A stretch of DNA of 64,000 nt from Bifidobacteriaceae bacterium UBA2724 (GCA_002353815.1 DEKK01000012.1:210970-274969), one strand, 5' to 3'; positions 20,184 to 28,522 are shown, counted from the stretch's first letter. Notes: a model not told the origin generated them from the sequence alone. Translations and numbers: made by a program.

Positions 20184-21077
20184 TCAGCGGCGAGCACGCA
20201 TGGCGAAGGCGTAGAGCAGCACCGCCGCGCTCGTCGCGACATTCAGGGATTCCGCCTCGCCATAGATCGGGATCGCCACCACGTCGTCGCAGCGGTCGAC
20301 GGTGCCTTCCTCAAGGCCGCGCGCCTCGTTGCCGAAAAGGATGACGCGGGGGCGCGCGCCCAGCTCGGACGGTGCGCGATCGCGCCCGTCGAGCATATCG
20401 GGCAGCATGACCGGCCTGTGGCGTTCCGTGCCGTAGACATCGGCCGCCGTGACATGCAGGTTGCCGTTCGCCGCCCATCCGAAGAAGCCGTCCACGTCGA
20501 GCCTCGCCACCGGGATGTGGAACAGCGACCCGGCGGTGGCGCGCACGACCTTGGGATTGGTCACCTCCACGCAGTCGTCGACGAAGACCACGCCGGCGCA
20601 TCCGGCGGCGTCGGCGGCACGGATGATGGTGCCCGCGTTCCCTGGGTCGCGCACCTGCCAGCAGGCCGCGACGATGCCGGCCGCAGTCCCTTCGCCGTCC
20701 TGCGGTTTCAACGCGGCGTCGATGGCGGCGGTGCTTGGCCGCTCCACGGCGTCGCAGTCCATGACCGCGGCGATTCCCTGGCAGTCGGGGCTGATGCGTT
20801 CCATGACCGCGCCGTTGGCAGGGTGCACGTAGATCCCCCCGTGGTCGGCCTCGAAGGCGATCGCGGCGGCGGCGCTGCCCCTGTCGTCGAACTGCGACGC
20901 ACTGACATAAAGGTCATGCACGCGCGACGGCATGAACCGCACGGCTTCCCGCACCGCCTGCGGGCCTTCGACGAGGAAGCGTCCGGTTTTGCGGCGCCCG
21001 TGCCGCGTCGTGAGCTCCGCGACATGGCGGATGCGGTCCGACTTCGGATTTTCGAGGATTCCTGAACTGATAGGCAT
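20184..21077 (-). CDS. TrmH/SpoU-family RNA 2'-O-methyltransferase
   Basis: This SAM-dependent methyltransferase has the SPOUT knot and probably acts on 23S rRNA ribose. The 297-residue protein has an N-terminal substrate-binding domain (RKTGRFLVEGPQAVREA) and three SpoU motifs: NAGTIIRAADA, LFGNEARGLEEG and NVATSAAVLLY near the end. The ATG at 21077 is preceded by TATCAT (21084-21089) with a 6-nt gap and no ribosome-binding site, so the mRNA is probably leaderless. Longer upstream open frame is not family-like. The exact target nucleotide cannot be inferred. Confidence 0.88.
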   Translation of the reverse strand: MPISSGILENPKSDRIRHVAELTTRHGRRKTGRFLVEGPQAVREAVRFMPSRVHDLYVSASQFDDRGSAAAAIAFEADHGGIYVHPANGAVMERISPDCQGIAAVMDCDAVERPSTAAIDAALKPQDGEGTAAGIVAACWQVRDPGNAGTIIRAADAAGCAGVVFVDDCVEVTNPKVVRATAGSLFHIPVARLDVDGFFGWAANGNLHVTAADVYGTERHRPVMLPDMLDGRDRAPSELGARPRVILFGNEARGLEEGTVDRCDDVVAIPIYGEAESLNVATSAAVLLYAFAMRARR

Positions 21078-21083
21078 AGTGCA

Positions 21084-21089
21084 ATGATA
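21084..21089 (-). promoter_or_regulatory. -10 element of the leaderless methyltransferase gene
   Basis: TATCAT on the minus strand ends 6 nt before the ATG at 21077, placing transcription start at or next to the start codon. No clear -35 is visible. Confidence 0.5.
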
Positions 21090-21173
21090 CGGCGGCGTGG
21101 CCGCCATGGGCGCAGACATCTGGCGGCATGGGCGTCGTCCCGCCTCGGGACGCCGCGCGTGACATCGGATCAC

Positions 21174-21179
21174 TACAAT
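21174..21179 (+). promoter_or_regulatory. -10 element of the leaderless UPF0340 gene
   Basis: TACAAT ends 7 nt before the ATG at 21187, with no ribosome-binding site between, as expected for a leaderless transcript. It is arranged back to back with the methyltransferase promoter. Confidence 0.55.
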
Positions 21180-21186
21180 CGGCGGT

Positions 21187-21759
21187 ATGGAGTCACAGGA
21201 TTTTGACCTTATCGCAAAGCAAACGGCGCAGGCAGTGCGCGAAGTCCTCGGGGCGGCACGGCTGTCCGCCGGCGACATCTTCGTCATCGGGTGCTCGTCC
21301 AGCGAGGTGCTCGGCGAGCAGATCGGCACCCACACGTCCATGGAGGTGGCGCCCTACCTGTTCGACGGCGCCCAATCGGTGCTGAAACCCGCCGGGGTGT
21401 TCCTCGCCGCGCAGTGCTGCGAGCATCTCAACCGCGCCCTGGTCATCGAAAGGGACTGCATGGAACGCTACGGGTTCGACCAAGTCAACGCGATTCCCCA
21501 GCCCAACCATGCGGGCGGAGCGTTCGGCACCATCGCCTACCGGTCCTTCGACCATCCCGTCGTCGTCGAAGACATCCAGGCCAAGGCGAAGGCGGGCATC
21601 GACATCGGCGGCACGCTCATCGGTATGCACATCCATCCCGTCGTCGTGCCGCTGCGCATCTCCATCGACGCGATCGGAAAGGCGCACATCATCTGCGCGC
21701 GCTACCGTCCGAAGTACATCGGCGGAATCCGCGCCATCTACGACGAAAACCTGATGTAG
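21187..21759 (+). CDS. UPF0340 (DUF436, YwlG-type) protein
   Basis: This is a conserved protein of unknown biochemical role, 190 residues, full length for the family. Hallmarks are GCSSSEVLGEQIGT near residue 36, the QCCEHLNRALV segment with a Cys pair, PNHAGGAFGT, and a C-terminal GIDIGGTLIGMHIHPVVVP stretch. No signal peptide or membrane helix is present, so it is cytosolic. The start is ATG at 21187 with a leaderless-type promoter. The gene is alone on the plus strand, ending at a large hairpin shared with the convergent ABC transporter gene. Confidence 0.88.
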   Translation: MESQDFDLIAKQTAQAVREVLGAARLSAGDIFVIGCSSSEVLGEQIGTHTSMEVAPYLFDGAQSVLKPAGVFLAAQCCEHLNRALVIERDCMERYGFDQVNAIPQPNHAGGAFGTIAYRSFDHPVVVEDIQAKAKAGIDIGGTLIGMHIHPVVVPLRISIDAIGKAHIICARYRPKYIGGIRAIYDENLM

Positions 21760-21778
21760 CCTCCCCGGGCGCCCGTAC

Positions 21779-21821
21779 CGGTGACGCCGCAGTCCTGCTG
21801 CCGGAGACAGCGGCGTCACCG
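21779..21821. terminator. Hairpin between convergent genes, probable bidirectional terminator
   Basis: A perfect 12-bp stem (CGGTGACGCCGC with GCGGCGTCACCG) has a 19-nt loop and lies between the ends of the UPF0340 and ABC transporter genes. No T-run follows on either strand. Confidence 0.5.
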
Positions 21822-21835
21822 ATCCCGCAAATACG

Positions 21836-23806
21836 TCACCGGTTCTTGAAATACCTGAGCAGACGGGATTCGCGCACGCACAGTCCCGCGATGACCGCGG
21901 CCATGACGGCGCCCGCGAAAGCCGCCAACGGCACGCGGCACGCCTGCGCGGCGATCGTCCATTGGTCGGCGGGGGCGCAGCGTATGCAGAATCCGGCGAG
22001 CGACGACGCGGCGGACAGCGCCGCCAGCCCCGCCCAGGCTATCGTCTCGAGCGCTATGCCCAGCAGCTGCGCCCCTTTCGTCTGCCCCGCATGCAGGGCC
22101 CCCGCGTATTCCAAACGGCGCCGCGCCACCGACACCGCGCCGCAGACAAGACCGAAGACCAGGCCGATCCACGCGGCGCCCCTGGTCTGCCGCGCCACGT
22201 ATGCGCCATGCGGATCCCACTGAGAATAATTGCTGTTGATGGCCATCGCCGCAGTCTTCTTGCTGCCGTCATCGTCCGAGGCAATCACCGTGTCATACAG
22301 CAGCCCGTCGAGCTGGTCGTCCTTCGGCCATGCCTGCGCCCAGCATTCCTGAAAGGCTCCATCTTCGGCGCTGGCAGGCACGAGGAAGGCGAAGTCGAAC
22401 CGCGTGTCGCGCCCGTCATTGGGCCATTCGAAAACCCCGGCGACCGTGATGTCGCCCATGGTCGTGGCGAGCACGGAGCCCGTGTCGAGACCGAACATAT
22501 CGGCAAGGTCGCGCGACACCCATGCGCCGCTTGCGTCAATCGCCGTATCCGCGGCGCCGTTCCGTGCGACCAATCCGACCATGCCCGGCGTCACTTCGTA
22601 GACCGGCACCTGTTGGCGGGGCGTTGCAAGCGGCGTCACCGACGTGCCGGAACGGACCGCTCCCGCGGCACGGGGACCTCCCGACGCCTCCACGAGTCTG
22701 TCGCATGCCAGACCGTCCACGGCACCATCGCTGACGATCTCCTCCGTGTCGGCCATGCTTTGGATGCGGGCGACCGCTTGGTTTTGCAGATTGACGATGG
22801 TGATGGCGTCGTATCCGCCGACAAGCGCCGCGGCGAGAAACATCGCCAGCACGAAAAGCAGCGCATGCGACACATCCTGCGACAGATTGCGGTGGGCTTC
22901 GGACACCACACACGACAGCTTCATGTGGCGGGACGGAGAGCTTCCCGCCGCCACGGAGATCTCGGCGGCATCGGATGCATCCGCCCGACCGCTTCCCGCC
23001 GTCACGGAAGCCGCGTCGGGAGCATCGGGACGGGACCTGACGGCTGCAACGGAGGCATCCGACGTCTCCACGTCGCCTTGTGAAGCAGCGCCGCCCTCCG
23101 CAACGCCATCCGAAGCGCCATCGTTCGCATCGTGCGACGCCCGGCCGCCGGCAGGCTCTTCCAAGGCGTCCGCCTCGGCCTCGGCCTCGGATTCGTCGTC
23201 CGGCGGGGCATAGTTCGCAAGGTCGATGACCCTGTCACACGCGTCGCGCGTGCGAGGGTCATGCGTGGCAACGAACACGATCATGCCCTGGCCGGCCAGG
23301 TTGCCAAGCACGCGGCTCACGGATTCGGCGGTGCGCGTGTCCAGCTGTGCCGTCGGTTCGTCCACCAGCAGCATGTCGGGATGCGCGCAGACCGCGCGGG
23401 CAAGCATCAGACGCTGGGCCTCTCCGCCCGAGAGCTCGGCAAAGTTCCTGTCGGCGACCCCGTCCAGCGAAAACAACGACAGGGTCTCCCTCGCCTGTCG
23501 CTCGGCCTCATGCCGGGACATGCCTTTGGCGAGCAGAGGGAACACGACATGGTCCAGGGCGCTGCGCCGGGCCACGCCGTAGGGGTTTTGGAACACCCAG
23601 CCGACTTTCTCGATGCCGTCGCGCTCCACATGCCCCGCCCATGGCTTCTCCCATCCGGCAAGAATCGACAGGAGCGTGGATTTGCCACAGCCGGAAGGCC
23701 CGCACAGCGCGACCACCTCGCCTGGCTCCACGGTGAAATCCAGATGCTCGAACAGCACATCGGTTCCGGGAAACCGATGCGCCAGGTTCACAGCCGTCAC
23801 TCGCAT
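21836..23806 (-). CDS. MacB-type ABC transporter: ATPase fused to FtsX-like permease
   Basis: The protein has 656 residues. Residues 1-200 form an ABC ATPase with Walker A GPSGCGKST (36-44), Q-loop Gln73, signature LSGGE (125-129), Walker B LLVDE (146-150) and His182. A long acidic, Ala/Ser-rich linker follows (about 200-295). The C-terminal half has one helix (near 320), an extracellular domain of about 170 residues and three closing helices, the MacB/FtsX layout. It begins 10 bp inside the upstream adaptor gene, so the two are coupled. The partner genes (adaptor, lipoprotein, secreted peptide) suggest it exports the peptide, or removes it as an immunity pump. A substrate cannot be proven from sequence. 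Confidence 0.88.
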   Translation of the reverse strand: MRVTAVNLAHRFPGTDVLFEHLDFTVEPGEVVALCGPSGCGKSTLLSILAGWEKPWAGHVERDGIEKVGWVFQNPYGVARRSALDHVVFPLLAKGMSRHEAERQARETLSLFSLDGVADRNFAELSGGEAQRLMLARAVCAHPDMLLVDEPTAQLDTRTAESVSRVLGNLAGQGMIVFVATHDPRTRDACDRVIDLANYAPPDDESEAEAEADALEEPAGGRASHDANDGASDGVAEGGAASQGDVETSDASVAAVRSRPDAPDAASVTAGSGRADASDAAEISVAAGSSPSRHMKLSCVVSEAHRNLSQDVSHALLFVLAMFLAAALVGGYDAITIVNLQNQAVARIQSMADTEEIVSDGAVDGLACDRLVEASGGPRAAGAVRSGTSVTPLATPRQQVPVYEVTPGMVGLVARNGAADTAIDASGAWVSRDLADMFGLDTGSVLATTMGDITVAGVFEWPNDGRDTRFDFAFLVPASAEDGAFQECWAQAWPKDDQLDGLLYDTVIASDDDGSKKTAAMAINSNYSQWDPHGAYVARQTRGAAWIGLVFGLVCGAVSVARRRLEYAGALHAGQTKGAQLLGIALETIAWAGLAALSAASSLAGFCIRCAPADQWTIAAQACRVPLAAFAGAVMAAVIAGLCVRESRLLRYFKNR

Positions 23807-24888
23807 GTCGCGTCCTTCACGGCCGACCCGATGCCCACGGTTGCGATCGACGAGACGTCGGTGCCGTCCGTGGGGGCCACCAGGCTCACGCCCATTCCCG
23901 ACCCCACGACGTCGACATGCACGGGGGTTCCCTGCGACACTATGCAGCCGCTGGAGCCGGAATCGTCGAGCCCATAGACCGCGGCGGCCGGCACGCGAAG
24001 CACCTCCTGCTGCGATGACGATCGCAAGGTCGCGTCAATGCCCGAGGCAAGGCTGTCTGACGTCTGAGAGCTCCAATCCTGCGTCGATTCGACGGCCTCG
24101 AGGAAGCCTGCGTCGGTGATCTCGCTCTGTCCTGCCGTCAGCTGCGTGCTCTGCCCGAACACCGTGATCGTGTAATCGCCCGATCCCTGCAGCGCAGCCG
24201 GCAACTGAAGCTTCTGCAGACTGCCGGGTATCGCGCCTATCGCGGAGCCTTGCGTCACCTGGGACCCCATCGCCGCTGTCCAGTCCGTGACTTTCACGGA
24301 ATCTCGGGGGATCCACAGCACCGATGCCATGGAAAAACCGCCGTCGGAGGTCCCCGCCGCTCCGCATGACTTGAGGAGCGAATTCCACGCATTGCCGGTG
24401 TTCCACGAATACACATCGGAATTCGCATCGGCTGCGTACCCCAGACGCACGAGCTCATTGTTGAGGGCGCGCACATCCTCGCCCTTGTCGTAATACTGCA
24501 GGTCGCGCCATGGCGGTACCGTCGTCGCCAGCGAAACGACGGGCTGTCCATCCACCGAGAACGCGGCTTTCCCGGACTCCAGCCCGTATGCGTGATGGTC
24601 GGCGGTGACCATGCCCATGCTGTTTGACGAAATCGCCTGGCTTTGCGATATGACCGGCGTGACGGTCATGCTCCGGCTTTCGCTCCACGCTTGCACCGAC
24701 GCCGGGGCGCTGGTGACCTCCTGCGGTCGTTGCAGGATGCCGGGCGTGCGGTCGGGCAGATACAACGCGCATGCACCGCAGGAGACGACGATGGAGACTA
24801 TCACGAGCACGCAGACCCATGCCCACGACAGCCCCCTGCGTGCCTGCGACGGCTTCGATGCCTTCTTCTTTTCTTTCTTGCTTGCCAT
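23797..24888 (-). CDS. Membrane-anchored transporter adaptor with peptidoglycan-binding-like domain
   Basis: The protein has 363 residues. A Lys-rich N-terminus precedes one membrane helix (22-43). Residues 132-174 (GEDVRALNNELVRLGY and following) match the pattern of the PG_binding_1 fold, and the rest resembles the beta-rich body of HlyD/MacA-type adaptors (VPAAAVYGLDD, then a hydrophobic C-terminal strand region). The ATG at 24888 was chosen for its GAGGG ribosome-binding site; an in-frame ATG at 24906 lacks one. It overlaps the ABC transporter gene by 10 bp. In actinobacteria such adaptors accompany MacB-like pumps. Here it would link the pump to the cell wall (inference). Confidence 0.75.
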   Translation of the reverse strand: MASKKEKKKASKPSQARRGLSWAWVCVLVIVSIVVSCGACALYLPDRTPGILQRPQEVTSAPASVQAWSESRSMTVTPVISQSQAISSNSMGMVTADHHAYGLESGKAAFSVDGQPVVSLATTVPPWRDLQYYDKGEDVRALNNELVRLGYAADANSDVYSWNTGNAWNSLLKSCGAAGTSDGGFSMASVLWIPRDSVKVTDWTAAMGSQVTQGSAIGAIPGSLQKLQLPAALQGSGDYTITVFGQSTQLTAGQSEITDAGFLEAVESTQDWSSQTSDSLASGIDATLRSSSQQEVLRVPAAAVYGLDDSGSSGCIVSQGTPVHVDVVGSGMGVSLVAPTDGTDVSSIATVGIGSAVKDATCE

Positions 24889-24965
24889 TGTGCAGCCCTC
24901 ACACATGAATAATCACAACGCCGGTGCAACCGCCGCTGCGCGGCTTCACTGCAATCGGCCAACGA

Positions 24966-24997
24966 GGCTGCCGGTTCCCTGTATCGAACCGGCAGCC
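24966..24997 (-). terminator. Hairpin downstream of the cassette lipoprotein gene
   Basis: A perfect 11-bp stem (GGCTGCCGGTT with AACCGGCAGCC) and a 10-nt loop lie about 65 nt after the stop at 25061 and before the adaptor gene. No T-run follows, so it may attenuate rather than end transcription, splitting the cassette into a high-expression first half and a lower second half. Confidence 0.5.
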
Positions 24998-25060
24998 AGA
25001 GCCCTCGGCGCAATCTGGGAACGCCTGGCCAAACCGCTCACCGACCCCGAAGACGGCGAA

Positions 25061-25786
25061 CTACCCCAGGGGTTTCCACATCGATTCATTGTCATTGGAC
25101 AGGGAGCCGCCGTTGGCAATGACGCATTCCTGTGTGCCTGTAGCCTCCCAATCGACACTAGAGGATCTTTCCGACTCCAGTTTCTGGGAGTCTTCGATGT
25201 ATTGATCGGAAGTATAGGACGCATCGGCAAGCCCGCGTTTGTGGAGGCAGTCGACGATCGCTTGCTCCGGATCGCCGACAAGGCTGGGATTCCCGAAATT
25301 GAGCCCATACAGACCGTCGATGTCCATCGTATAGACGCTCCAGCAATACACCGCAGTCTCCTGCGCTTTATCAGCCTGTTCCTGCGTCAGACCGTTTCTG
25401 ACAGTCATGGGAAGGCTGTAGAAACTCCCATACTCGTTGGGAACGGGATCCGTGTATCCATGGTCCTGCACGCAAGTACGGTAGTTGCTCCACGCGGTCT
25501 CGTAATCGGCGCGAGACACAATGCCGTTGTTATCGACCGCCCGTTGCAGCATCTCCGTTTCGTCATCGGAACGGGTGTACAGCGGGTCTTTGTAGTCAAG
25601 CAGGAACTGTGCGCGCTCTTTCATGGATGCCGCGATAGGCTGAGTCGTCGACCCATCCGTCGATTGCGCCGTCTGCGTATCCGATGGCGACGCACCAGCG
25701 CCACCGCCGCATCCCGCGCACAGCAACGCCCCTGCGCACGTCACTGTGCACAGAACCCGTCTCCATGGGCGGTTTGCTGCATTCAT
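25061..25786 (-). CDS. Secreted lipoprotein of the bacteriocin-like cassette
   Basis: The protein has 241 residues. The signal peptide ends in lipobox LCAGC (Cys26), followed by a Ser/Thr/Gln-rich spacer (27-52) and a mainly helical extracellular domain with four further cysteines. I recognise no family. The ATG at 25786 shares a base with the stop of the peptide gene upstream (TGATG), so translation is coupled and the two products are probably made together. By position it could be an immunity protein that captures the peptide at the cell surface, or a processing helper. That role is inferred from context only. Base composition is more AT-rich than the neighbouring housekeeping genes. Confidence 0.8.
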   Translation of the reverse strand: MNAANRPWRRVLCTVTCAGALLCAGCGGGAGASPSDTQTAQSTDGSTTQPIAASMKERAQFLLDYKDPLYTRSDDETEMLQRAVDNNGIVSRADYETAWSNYRTCVQDHGYTDPVPNEYGSFYSLPMTVRNGLTQEQADKAQETAVYCWSVYTMDIDGLYGLNFGNPSLVGDPEQAIVDCLHKRGLADASYTSDQYIEDSQKLESERSSSVDWEATGTQECVIANGGSLSNDNESMWKPLG

Positions 25787-26151
25787 CAGACACCTTCAAT
25801 TCCGTATTTCACGTAATCCCCGACGACCGATGATCCACCGTAATCGGTAACCTCACAATACTGCCGTGGAGAGGTGCGTTTCCATTTTCCGCTCCCATCC
25901 TGCGACGCTTCGCAATATTCAGTTCCGGTCACGGAATAAATCTTGACGTAGGACTTCGTCGCCGTGGCGTTCCACGTCCCATGCCAGAAACCACGTTCGA
26001 TCGTTCCGCTGGTGACAGGAAAACGATACTCATAGCGTCCGCTTGCATCAGCGACATCTGCGCCGCCAAAGGCGAGCACAACAGCCAGCGCAATCGACGT
26101 CATCGTCAGCAGCGGCTTCGAAAGCCTGCGCATGCGCATAGACTTTTCCAT
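25786..26151 (-). CDS. Small secreted peptide, candidate lactococcin-972-like bacteriocin
   Basis: The 121-residue precursor has a Sec signal peptide (MRMRRL, then a hydrophobic stretch at 14-30) and a likely signal-peptidase site after ADA (34-36). The mature 85-residue part is rich in Tyr, Gly, Ser and Thr, with GFWHGTW, a GSGKWKR segment and two cysteines (80 and 99) that could pair. The order Gly-Trp-His-Gly, Tyr-Ser, Gly-Ser-Gly-Lys, Lys-Arg and a terminal Tyr-Gly fits the lactococcin-972 pattern loosely. That family is linked to ABC transporter genes like the ones next door. GC is about 54% over 25801-25980 (hand count), below the neighbours. Family assignment is tentative; secretion is well supported. 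Confidence 0.6.
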   Translation of the reverse strand: MEKSMRMRRLSKPLLTMTSIALAVVLAFGGADVADASGRYEYRFPVTSGTIERGFWHGTWNATATKSYVKIYSVTGTEYCEASQDGSGKWKRTSPRQYCEVTDYGGSSVVGDYVKYGIEGV

Positions 26152-26170
26152 TTTTTACTCTTTCTACCCA

Positions 26171-26191
26171 GAGATTTCTCCCAGAAATCTC
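26171..26191 (-). promoter_or_regulatory. Leader hairpin upstream of the secreted-peptide gene
   Basis: A perfect 9-bp stem (GAGATTTCT with AGAAATCTC) with a 3-nt loop sits 19 nt before the start codon, just ahead of the AAAGAG ribosome-binding site. It may stabilise the mRNA or gate translation. It has no T-run and is not placed as a terminator for the dipeptidase gene. Confidence 0.5.
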
Positions 26192-26241
26192 CCTTTTCAT
26201 TCCATTCAAAGACTCATGACAAGCTCCATGAATCGTGTGTT

Positions 26242-27672
26242 TTAGTGTAGCACTCCCGGGGCGCCGAACCGAGACAGGAACAGGGTCTCGGCGATGATGC
26301 CGTTCTTGACCAGGGGAAGCGAAACCGACTCGTTGGGGCTGTGCGCGTTGGCCTGCGGATCCTCGGGTCCGGTGACGATGACCTGCGCATGGGGAAACAG
26401 CTGCTGGAGCTCGGGGATGAAAGGAATGGAGCCGCCCTCGCCCTTGTTCACCGGGTCCACGCCGAAAGCCTCCGCCATGGCGGTCTCCATGAGCCTCACC
26501 GCCTTGCTGTCAGGGTCCATCGCCCACCCCATGCCGTTTTCCAAAGGCTCGACGCTCACCTCGGCGCCGAAAGGAGCATGCGAGGTGAGGAACTCGGCCA
26601 TCGCCTTCTGCGCGTCCTCGGGACGCTGCTGCGGGGCTGTGCGCACGGACAGGCGGAAACGCGCGCTGTCGGCGATGACATTGATGGCGGCGTCCACGGG
26701 CGTCGCGTCGAATCCGGTGACGGACACGCTCGGCTTCGTCCAATCGCGGGAGGCGAGCGAACCGGTGCCCGCGAAACGCAGGGAATCCACGGCGCCGGCA
26801 TCCGCGCGGAACTGGGCGGGATCGAGGTCGCGCTGCAGACCGCCCACCGGATCCTGCGCCATGAGACCCGGCACCACGAGGTCGCCGCCATCGTCGTACA
26901 TGCTGGCGATGAGCATGGCCGCCGCGGTGGTCGCGTCGACGATCGGACCGCCGAACTGTCCGGAATGCACAGGGTGCCTGAGCACGCGCACGGTCACGTT
27001 GAGCTGGGTGTTGCCTCGCAGCGATGTGGTGAGGCTCGGCGTCACGGAGTCCCAGTTGCCCGAATCCGCCACGATGATGGCGTCGCAGTCGAACTCGTCG
27101 CAGTGCGCGGAGAGGAAGGGGATGAAGCTTGGCGAGCCGACCTCCTCCTCGCCTTCGAAGAAAAGCTTGACGTTGCAGCCGAAGCGCTCCGGGTGCGCGG
27201 CAAGCAGGCGCAGCGCGCCGTAGTGGATGGCGATGCCGCCGCCGTCATCGGTGGCGCCGCGGCCGAACATGCGCGTGTCGACGATCCGCGCCGTGAACGG
27301 GTCGGCGTCCCATTCGGACGCATCGGGCACGTCGACCACGTCATGATGTGCATACAGCATGACGGTGGGCAGCTTCGGGTCGACGACCTTGGCGCCGATG
27401 ACCTCGAACGCACCGGGCGTGCCGTCCGAATTGCGCGACTGCACCACGTGCGCGTCGGAGACGCCGGCCTCGCGCATCTTGGCGGCCACGAATTCGGCCG
27501 AGCGCCTCATGTGGTCGGCACCCACGCCCCGTGACGAAATGCTGCGCAGGGCCACCTTGTCGCGCAGCAGATCCAGCACATCCGCATAGATGCTGCCGTC
27601 GTTCGCGGTGAAATCCTCACGCGCATCGCCGCCGTCAAGCTCTTCCCGAACAGTGGTCGCGTCAATCGCCAT
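26242..27672 (-). CDS. M20-family zinc dipeptidase
   Basis: This is a cytosolic metallopeptidase that would hydrolyse dipeptides taken up or released during proteolysis. The 476-residue product has the metal-binding motifs LYAHHDVVD (His109/His110, Asp111), GRGATDDGG (138-146) and EGEEEVGSP (173-181, containing the general-base Glu), then the dimerisation domain around HSGQFGG. The ATG at 27672 has AAGGAC upstream. A longer open frame upstream is low-quality Arg-rich sequence. It diverges from the DUF3043 gene across 180 bp; on the minus strand TAGTAT at about 27758-27763 is a possible -10. Confidence 0.9.
   Translation of the reverse strand: MAIDATTVREELDGGDAREDFTANDGSIYADVLDLLRDKVALRSISSRGVGADHMRRSAEFVAAKMREAGVSDAHVVQSRNSDGTPGAFEVIGAKVVDPKLPTVMLYAHHDVVDVPDASEWDADPFTARIVDTRMFGRGATDDGGGIAIHYGALRLLAAHPERFGCNVKLFFEGEEEVGSPSFIPFLSAHCDEFDCDAIIVADSGNWDSVTPSLTTSLRGNTQLNVTVRVLRHPVHSGQFGGPIVDATTAAAMLIASMYDDGGDLVVPGLMAQDPVGGLQRDLDPAQFRADAGAVDSLRFAGTGSLASRDWTKPSVSVTGFDATPVDAAINVIADSARFRLSVRTAPQQRPEDAQKAMAEFLTSHAPFGAEVSVEPLENGMGWAMDPDSKAVRLMETAMAEAFGVDPVNKGEGGSIPFIPELQQLFPHAQVIVTGPEDPQANAHSPNESVSLPLVKNGIIAETLFLSRFGAPGVLH
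26244..26252 (-). promoter_or_regulatory. Possible extended -10 promoter of the secreted-peptide cassette
   Basis: TGCTACACT (extended -10, TGnTAnnnT) on the minus strand overlaps the last codons and TAA stop of the dipeptidase gene. It would give a leader of about 85 nt containing the 26171-26191 hairpin. No good -35 is present. Confidence 0.4.
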
Positions 27673-27838
27673 GTCGTCCTTCTTTCGTCTCCGTCGTCTC
27701 GACGCCGCGCAGCCGCCTCGCCACGACGGTCCGCGCGACGCATCGCGTTTTCTATCCGATACTATTCCACCACGATTCCACCCGCCGGCGATCGCCGCAC
27801 CACACGTGTGCGGACGTGCCGCCGCGTCGAGACGTGAA

Positions 27839-27844
27839 CATAAT
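27839..27844 (+). promoter_or_regulatory. -10 element of the leaderless DUF3043 gene
   Basis: CATAAT ends 8 nt before the ATG at 27853. No ribosome-binding site lies between. Confidence 0.45.
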
Positions 27845-27852
27845 CTGTTCGC

Positions 27853-28470
27853 ATGGCTCTCTTCAAGAAATCCAAAGACGCAGCGGACGCCTCGCCGTCC
27901 GCACAGGCGGAGACGAAATCGAAAGCCGCGCAGACCCCTGGCAAAGGACGCCCGACCCCCAAGCGCAAGGATGCGCAGAAGGCGAACCTGCATCCGCTGG
28001 TGCCCCAGGACCGCAAGGCCGCGAAAAAGTCCGCCAAGGCCCGCATCCGCGAGAAGGAGGACCGCGAATACGAGGCCATGGAGACCGGAGATGTGCAGCA
28101 CATGCCGTCCAGCGAACGCATCCCGTGGCGCATCTATGTGCGCGACTACGTGGATGCTCGGCGCAACCTGGGCGAATGGTTCATGCCGATCATGTTCGTG
28201 GCGCTCATTGCCTCGTTGATCCTGCAGAATTCATACCAGGTGGTGGCGTTCTGGATGCTCATGATCATGTACATCTACCTCATCGCCGTGATCATCGACG
28301 CCATCGTCATGTGGCATGGCCTCAAGAAGAAGCTCATCGCCAAATACGGCGACAAAGCCGTGGCGAAGGGCCAGCACACGGGCATGTACGCATGGTCGCG
28401 GGCGCTGCAGATCCGCTCGTGGCGCATGCCCAAGCCCCGCTACGCCAAGCATGGCAACTGGCCTGAGTGA
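27853..28470 (+). CDS. DUF3043 membrane protein
   Basis: This actinobacterial conserved protein has 205 residues. The first 80 are charged and Lys/Ala-rich (FKKSKDAADASP, GRPTPKRKDAQKANLHPLVP), followed by IPWRIYVRDYVDARRNLGEWF, the most conserved part of the family. Two membrane helices follow (about 117-135 and 139-157) and a basic C-terminus (WRMPKPRYAKHGNWPE). The start is ATG at 27853 with a leaderless-type promoter. It is monocistronic, with a terminator just downstream. The family has no established biochemical role. The helical hairpin and basic ends suggest a membrane adaptor, which is inference. Confidence 0.88.
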   Translation: MALFKKSKDAADASPSAQAETKSKAAQTPGKGRPTPKRKDAQKANLHPLVPQDRKAAKKSAKARIREKEDREYEAMETGDVQHMPSSERIPWRIYVRDYVDARRNLGEWFMPIMFVALIASLILQNSYQVVAFWMLMIMYIYLIAVIIDAIVMWHGLKKKLIAKYGDKAVAKGQHTGMYAWSRALQIRSWRMPKPRYAKHGNWPE

Positions 28471-28485
28471 GACAAAGCACCTGTG

Positions 28486-28522
28486 AAAGCCGCCGCCCCC
28501 TCGAGGACGACGGCTTTTGCGT
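28486..28522 (+). terminator. Terminator of the DUF3043 gene
   Basis: AAAGCCG pairs with CGGCTTT (a further CG pair inside, loop of about 14 nt), and the stem runs into TTTTGCGTT. It lies 16 nt after the stop. Confidence 0.7.
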
